NCBI RefSeq assembly: GCF_014529535.1
Contig: NW_023503295.1
Coordinates: forward strand, 2,714,416 to 2,778,415
Direction of reading: 5' to 3'
Length of the DNA stretch: 64,000 bases
Source of the DNA: Bradysia coprophila
Lineage: Eukaryota; Arthropoda; Insecta; Diptera; Sciaridae
The position numbers and the translations under genes were made by a program. Below are positions 60,428 through 64,000 of the stretch, piece after piece (position 1 is the first letter of the stretch; the number at the start of each line of letters is the position of its first letter). The notes under the pieces are model-generated. The model was not told the DNA's origin. It did not search any database and was given only the letters and a program-made list of their open reading frames with translations.

Positions 60428-61894
60428 TCAAAATGAAATGAAATTGGCTCGGAAGATAAAATGAATGAAACGGAAAAATTTACTCAAAAATAAACTCAAA
60501 TTCAAATCCTCATCGGTCAGGCTGCACATTGGTCTCGAAATAAATGCGCACTCGATTTGACAAAAAAGAATTGTCAGCTCCTTAAACGTGAGATGTGACG
60601 ACCCAACAATTTGTTTGAGGTGAAACTTCATTGATTGCACTGCTGCTTCCCAAATTCCTCCGAAATTACTTGCTGTTGTAGGATTGAATTCCCAATCGAC
60701 GCCGTCGTTGGTAAATAAAGCGACTATTTCGTCCATTTGTTCTCTCAGTGCGCTCTGCTGTGCCTTAGAAAGCTCTGTTATCCAGTCCACAAAATTCGCA
60801 GCATTTTTGTTGTACATAATGGCAGGTTTTGCCCGACGACTGATGAATCTCTTGGATAATCGTTTTCGGATACCATGGAGCGCTTCATTCTCCAGCGAAC
60901 GATGTTGAAGACTACTCATGTTCCATAAACAAGTCGAGAAACATTCCGCTAATTGTTCACACATTGATACTCCATTGACTGTCTGCAATTGACCACAATA
61001 ATACGAAGAAACGGCAGTTGGAACAATTACTGCAAGATGAATAAATCCAGCTGATCTGTCAGCCTTGCAACTTCCGACTCGTTCGGCCTTTGACACGCTT
61101 AAAGACGAACTGGAATGATTGCTTGATCCGTTATGAGACGCCGAAACCAATGCTCGAAATGAAACTTTAATCGAACAAACGATTGAAATGTGGAATACTC
61201 GATGATGTTTGACTATTGAAACACATAAAGTCAAAATTGTAAATTCCGGTTTTCGCTGTACGGATTGCAGTTGACCAAAATTGAAACCATAAAATGACCA
61301 CTGCTCTACTCCATTGATTGTCTTTGGTAGACGATTATTGCACACGATAACTTTGAAACAAAGAAATGGTGACGTCAACCAAGCTGTACTGGCATACACT
61401 AATTGCATAGTGATACTCGAATGCACCAATTTGTAGTCGAAAATCAGCTTCTCTGTCATTATTGAACACTGAAAGACAGTAGAGCACGAAGCCAATCCAT
61501 GAGCCACTACATGAAACTGCAATTCGATGATTATTTTCGAAGCGTGTATTTGAGACAACGTGGATCTTTTGTTAACCAGCGACCTTTTGTTTCCATCCAC
61601 GTTTTTCTCACAAATGAACATTGAGAGAATGGGCACAAATCGTAAAACTTCCAACTCGCTGAACACTTGACTCTTTAAATCGTATCTTTTCGATGAAACA
61701 ACTAGAACCATTTGATTCTTTTCACAAACATACAAATTTGAATGATTCACAAAAATGTCTATTGTCTTAGAACGCGATTGTTCGCACTTGTCGGAACATA
61801 AACTTTCATCGACCGATAATTTGATAAAAAAACAGCCGATTTCTCTCACAACTACAACGCGAATTAAATAAACAAACGGTTGAGCAACCGACAT
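60428..61894 (-). CDS. 488-aa ORF of the BEL/Pao element with partial integrase
   Basis: One uninterrupted frame starts 19 bp inside the 5' LTR boundary. Roughly the last 140 residues resemble the end of BEL/Pao integrases: RRAKPAIMYNKNAANFVDW, VDWEFNPTTASNFGGIWEAA, VQSMKFHLKQIVG, then FCQIECAFISRPMCSLTDED. The usual Asp of the core (SDNG-type site) is absent (YNKNAANF) while the Glu in GGIWEAA remains, so integrase activity is not expected. The first roughly 340 residues (Cys- and Ser-rich, several hydrophobic stretches) match nothing I recognise. The frame may be open by chance in a young element or may make a protein. Confidence 0.55.
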   Translation of the reverse strand: MSVAQPFVYLIRVVVVREIGCFFIKLSVDESLCSDKCEQSRSKTIDIFVNHSNLYVCEKNQMVLVVSSKRYDLKSQVFSELEVLRFVPILSMFICEKNVDGNKRSLVNKRSTLSQIHASKIIIELQFHVVAHGLASCSTVFQCSIMTEKLIFDYKLVHSSITMQLVYASTAWLTSPFLCFKVIVCNNRLPKTINGVEQWSFYGFNFGQLQSVQRKPEFTILTLCVSIVKHHRVFHISIVCSIKVSFRALVSASHNGSSNHSSSSLSVSKAERVGSCKADRSAGFIHLAVIVPTAVSSYYCGQLQTVNGVSMCEQLAECFSTCLWNMSSLQHRSLENEALHGIRKRLSKRFISRRAKPAIMYNKNAANFVDWITELSKAQQSALREQMDEIVALFTNDGVDWEFNPTTASNFGGIWEAAVQSMKFHLKQIVGSSHLTFKELTILFCQIECAFISRPMCSLTDEDLNLSLFLSKFFRFIHFIFRANFISF

Positions 61895-61912
61895 CCCGGT
61901 TGAGCCCCCAAA

Positions 61913-62096
61913 TGTTTAAGGAATATCGGTTTCTCAGGTTCAATTATTTTATGTCGAATCAAAAGACTGTTGTTTATAGATCAACGTTATAATATGAACT
62001 AAATTGCACAGTACAATGCTTGACATTACATAATTTAGAAACTTAATTGACTGTGCCAACTATTAAGATAAACAAAAGTTCAGATTGGTCTGAACA
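61913..62096 (-). repeat. 5' LTR of the BEL/Pao element
   Basis: 184 bp, followed by a 5-bp TSD ggaag at 62097-62101. Promoter of the minus-strand transcript by position. Confidence 0.9.
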
Positions 62097-62101
62097 GGAA
62101 G

Positions 62102-62875
62102 TGCCAGCGGAATCATCTGTCATCCCAAAATGTATGGATTCCTAGATTCCAGATATCTTAGTGTAAGGGTCGTTAGAGTTAAGGAGGAGAAGTCAAAAAG
62201 TTGCTGCGTAAATATGCTCCGCAATCCTCAAAAAAAATTTGTTAAAACATTTTTGGTAGTGGACCTGCGTCACGCCCGCTTACTAACTTGCGGGCATGAT
62301 TACAGATCATAAGAGTTTCCTTGTATCTTTTCTCGTAGATATGTAAACAGGAAGTTACCAAATAATTCGAAAAAATCTGCTCAACGGTATACCAAAAAAT
62401 TGTGTTCGTTATTATCGATGCGATCTCATAACGGATTGGTAAATTGTTAGCATCTCCAATGAAAATAGTCGAATTCCTATATAAAACCAAACCCTCGCAC
62501 TTTCGAGTAAAATTTCTCACACGTCAATGGGACAAAATGTTAAAAATGGCTTCTTGCGTGATTATTAGCCTCGCCTTCGGCTCGGATCAACACATTTTAA
62601 GCAAATCACCGCATATCCCTTTTATCCTAAAACATTTTCGCATTTGCCTGTTATTTGACAAGTCAATCATGTCGCTCTCATCTAAACAGTTATTACGGCC
62701 GCTCACAATTTTGTATTTAGCTATGTGGGCTATGTGCGTCAGATCACATTTTTTGCATCGTCAGACGTGTGTTTGTTCTTTAAATGTCAAAACTCAAGAA
62801 AATATAAAAAAAAAAAAATCAGTAGAGACACTATAGAGAGTATAACAACACAAAAAAAAGAAGAAATTAGGTAAA
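62102..62875. other. Spacer and probable NECAP promoter
   Basis: The remainder of the repeat unit (to about 62155) is followed by unique AT-rich DNA. The 130-aa frame at 62444-62836 has no recognisable domain and runs into poly-A-rich sequence, so I do not call it. The NECAP 5' UTR should lie just left of 62876. Confidence 0.45.
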
Positions 62876-62964
62876 ATGGTTGACACGTATGAAAGTGTGT
62901 TGTTGGTGAAACCAGAAGTGTTTATTTACAAAATTCCACCATCTGGTGCCAATCAACGTCACAG
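62876..62964 (+). CDS. NECAP: NECAP first coding exon (partial gene)
   Basis: Adaptin-ear-binding coat-associated protein, a PH-like-fold accessory factor of AP-2/clathrin-coated vesicles. The exon encodes [20 protein letters not shown] then PPSGANQRH, matching the highly conserved NECAP N-terminus ([18 protein letters not shown]). It ends with a phase-2 AG at a GTAAAT donor. The following exon would begin with the AADWKLD-type motif and is not in the window. Confidence 0.85.
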
Positions 62965-64000
62965 GTAAATAAATTAAAATCAAGGGTAAATATTTTGGTT
63001 AAAACAAAAAAATGGGGCGGATATTCTGTTTAATCAAACCATTTTTTTTTTTTGGTGGTCGTGTACCATCCAGTGAAATTAGTTTTGGTTATACTCCTCG
63101 ATGTGTACATGAAATAAAGTGAATCATAGACTTTCAAATTGCACAAACATCGAATATAATGTTCCACAATTTGTAGAATTTCATCATTTCCACAAAGTTA
63201 TTCAATGTCCACTGTGTATACGACCACATATAAACTTTCCACTCTCGTCGATTCGATATTTATTTACAACGAATGCACCGAGTGTCTCGGATTTGTTTAT
63301 TTATTTTTCGATTACGTGCTTAATCCGATTCATTATTGCTGGATGAGCTATGTGACAACTAAACGTATCTACTTATTCGTGGCTCTACAATGTCAACAAA
63401 AAATATATTTTTTTTTTTAACATTCTCGTTCCAACAAACAACCCAACGCGCATTCCAAGTACCATCGCTCAAGGCCGTGTACGCATTTGACCAAGAATTT
63501 GATATGAATTCGAAGTAGAGTTTTGCTAACAAAAAAAAACCCTTTCTCGACTGAGCTTTTGTATCTTTTTTATCTTCGAAAAATCTTATGAATAATTTTG
63601 AAACCCATCGATATGTACTAAATTGTTATGATCCTGATCATCGGTAAATGTCGGAAGAGTGTAAGCACGACTTGCAAGTTTGCAATTTAAAGACAATTGG
63701 AAAAGGTTTGAAAGCAAAAGAATTTTATGTCAAACTCGCGTTGCTATGTAATGTGTGTCTACTGTAAGTGTGGAGAAAACGATAGCAGTTAGACTAGTAA
63801 TGGTTTTAGCTTACCAACTCATCTACTTTTATTTTTAATTGACGATACGCCTGTCAGTCATCATTACACATTTTGTTGCTTGCTCCTTGAAATCATCTTC
63901 TTTTGTGAGTCCAATTTTAAATGGGGTAACTGTTCAACGGGTGGCGGTATAAGTGTAAAGTAAACGTAACACTTGGGCTCCGTAAAATAGTCTTAGCAAA
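62965..64000 (+). other. NECAP intron 1 (continues past the window)
   Basis: No downstream NECAP exon was found to the window end. AT-rich with no notable structure. Confidence 0.5.

Larger units (their letters stand above)
60190..62096 (-). mobile_element. Young non-autonomous BEL/Pao LTR retrotransposon
   Basis: Two LTRs of 184 bp (60190-60373, 61913-62096) appear identical, start TG and end CA, and are flanked by ggaag on both sides (60185-60189, 62097-62101), a 5-bp TSD. On the minus strand the 5' LTR is followed by TTTGGGGGCTCAACCGGGAT, resembling the primer-binding region of BEL/Pao elements. The interior is only about 1.5 kb and lacks recognisable gag, protease and reverse transcriptase, so it needs help in trans. 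Identical LTRs indicate a very recent insertion. Confidence 0.88.

Noticed and set aside
62444..62836. 130-aa frame left of NECAP
   Set aside because: No domain, many Cys/Leu/Ile from AT-rich DNA, ends in a poly-Lys (poly-A) tract.

Overview
The window looks like nuclear DNA of a fly. It is AT-rich, its introns are mostly 57-75 bp with GT-AG ends, and six genes have clear dipteran-type orthologues. Thioredoxin reductase ends Thr-Cys-Cys-Ser with no selenocysteine, as in mosquitoes. The dense DINE/foldback repeat load fits a lower dipteran such as a fungus gnat, but the species is inferred and not proven.

Layout. 1-2283: DRC7 (lost boys), minus strand; the 5' half is intact and the 3' half decayed. 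2600-10060: nested repeats (DINE-like copy 1, foldbacks, a hAT-like MITE, a palindromic-satellite element with TIRs and a 9-bp TSD). 10247-15048: sniffer (minus strand), interleaved with thioredoxin reductase (14864-18569, plus strand), which has separate cytosolic and mitochondrial first exons. 18770-25900: no host gene; minisatellite, LINE fossil, composite repeats. 25946-35811: X11/Mint adaptor (minus strand, 13 coding exon segments) with repeats in its introns and one palindromic element inside a coding exon. 36157-40234: non-LTR reverse transcriptase split by a DINE-like element and bracketed by a direct repeat of about 310 bp. 43434-52701: spidey/HSD17B12-type 3-ketoacyl-CoA reductase (plus strand) with an 8.1-kb first intron. 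52898-58353: DNA polymerase eta (minus strand, 801 aa), convergent with spidey, with DINE-like copy 5 in intron 4. 59400-62101: composite repeat and a young, internally deleted BEL/Pao LTR element. 62876 onward: first coding exon of NECAP (plus strand).

The host genes have unrelated roles (sperm-flagellum assembly, carbonyl reduction and redox, synaptic/APP-type adaptor, lipid elongation, translesion synthesis, clathrin coat). They do not form a pathway. The coding frames rebuilt for TrxR, sniffer, spidey, Pol eta and X11 close exactly, which argues for good base quality, so the DRC7 lesions are probably real.

The most striking observation is a 553-bp hAT-like foldback with an 8-bp target-site duplication, sitting inside an X11 coding exon. 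The insertion created a GTAAGG donor and a TTAG acceptor at its two junctions, so the element could be spliced out in frame: a candidate introner caught at birth.
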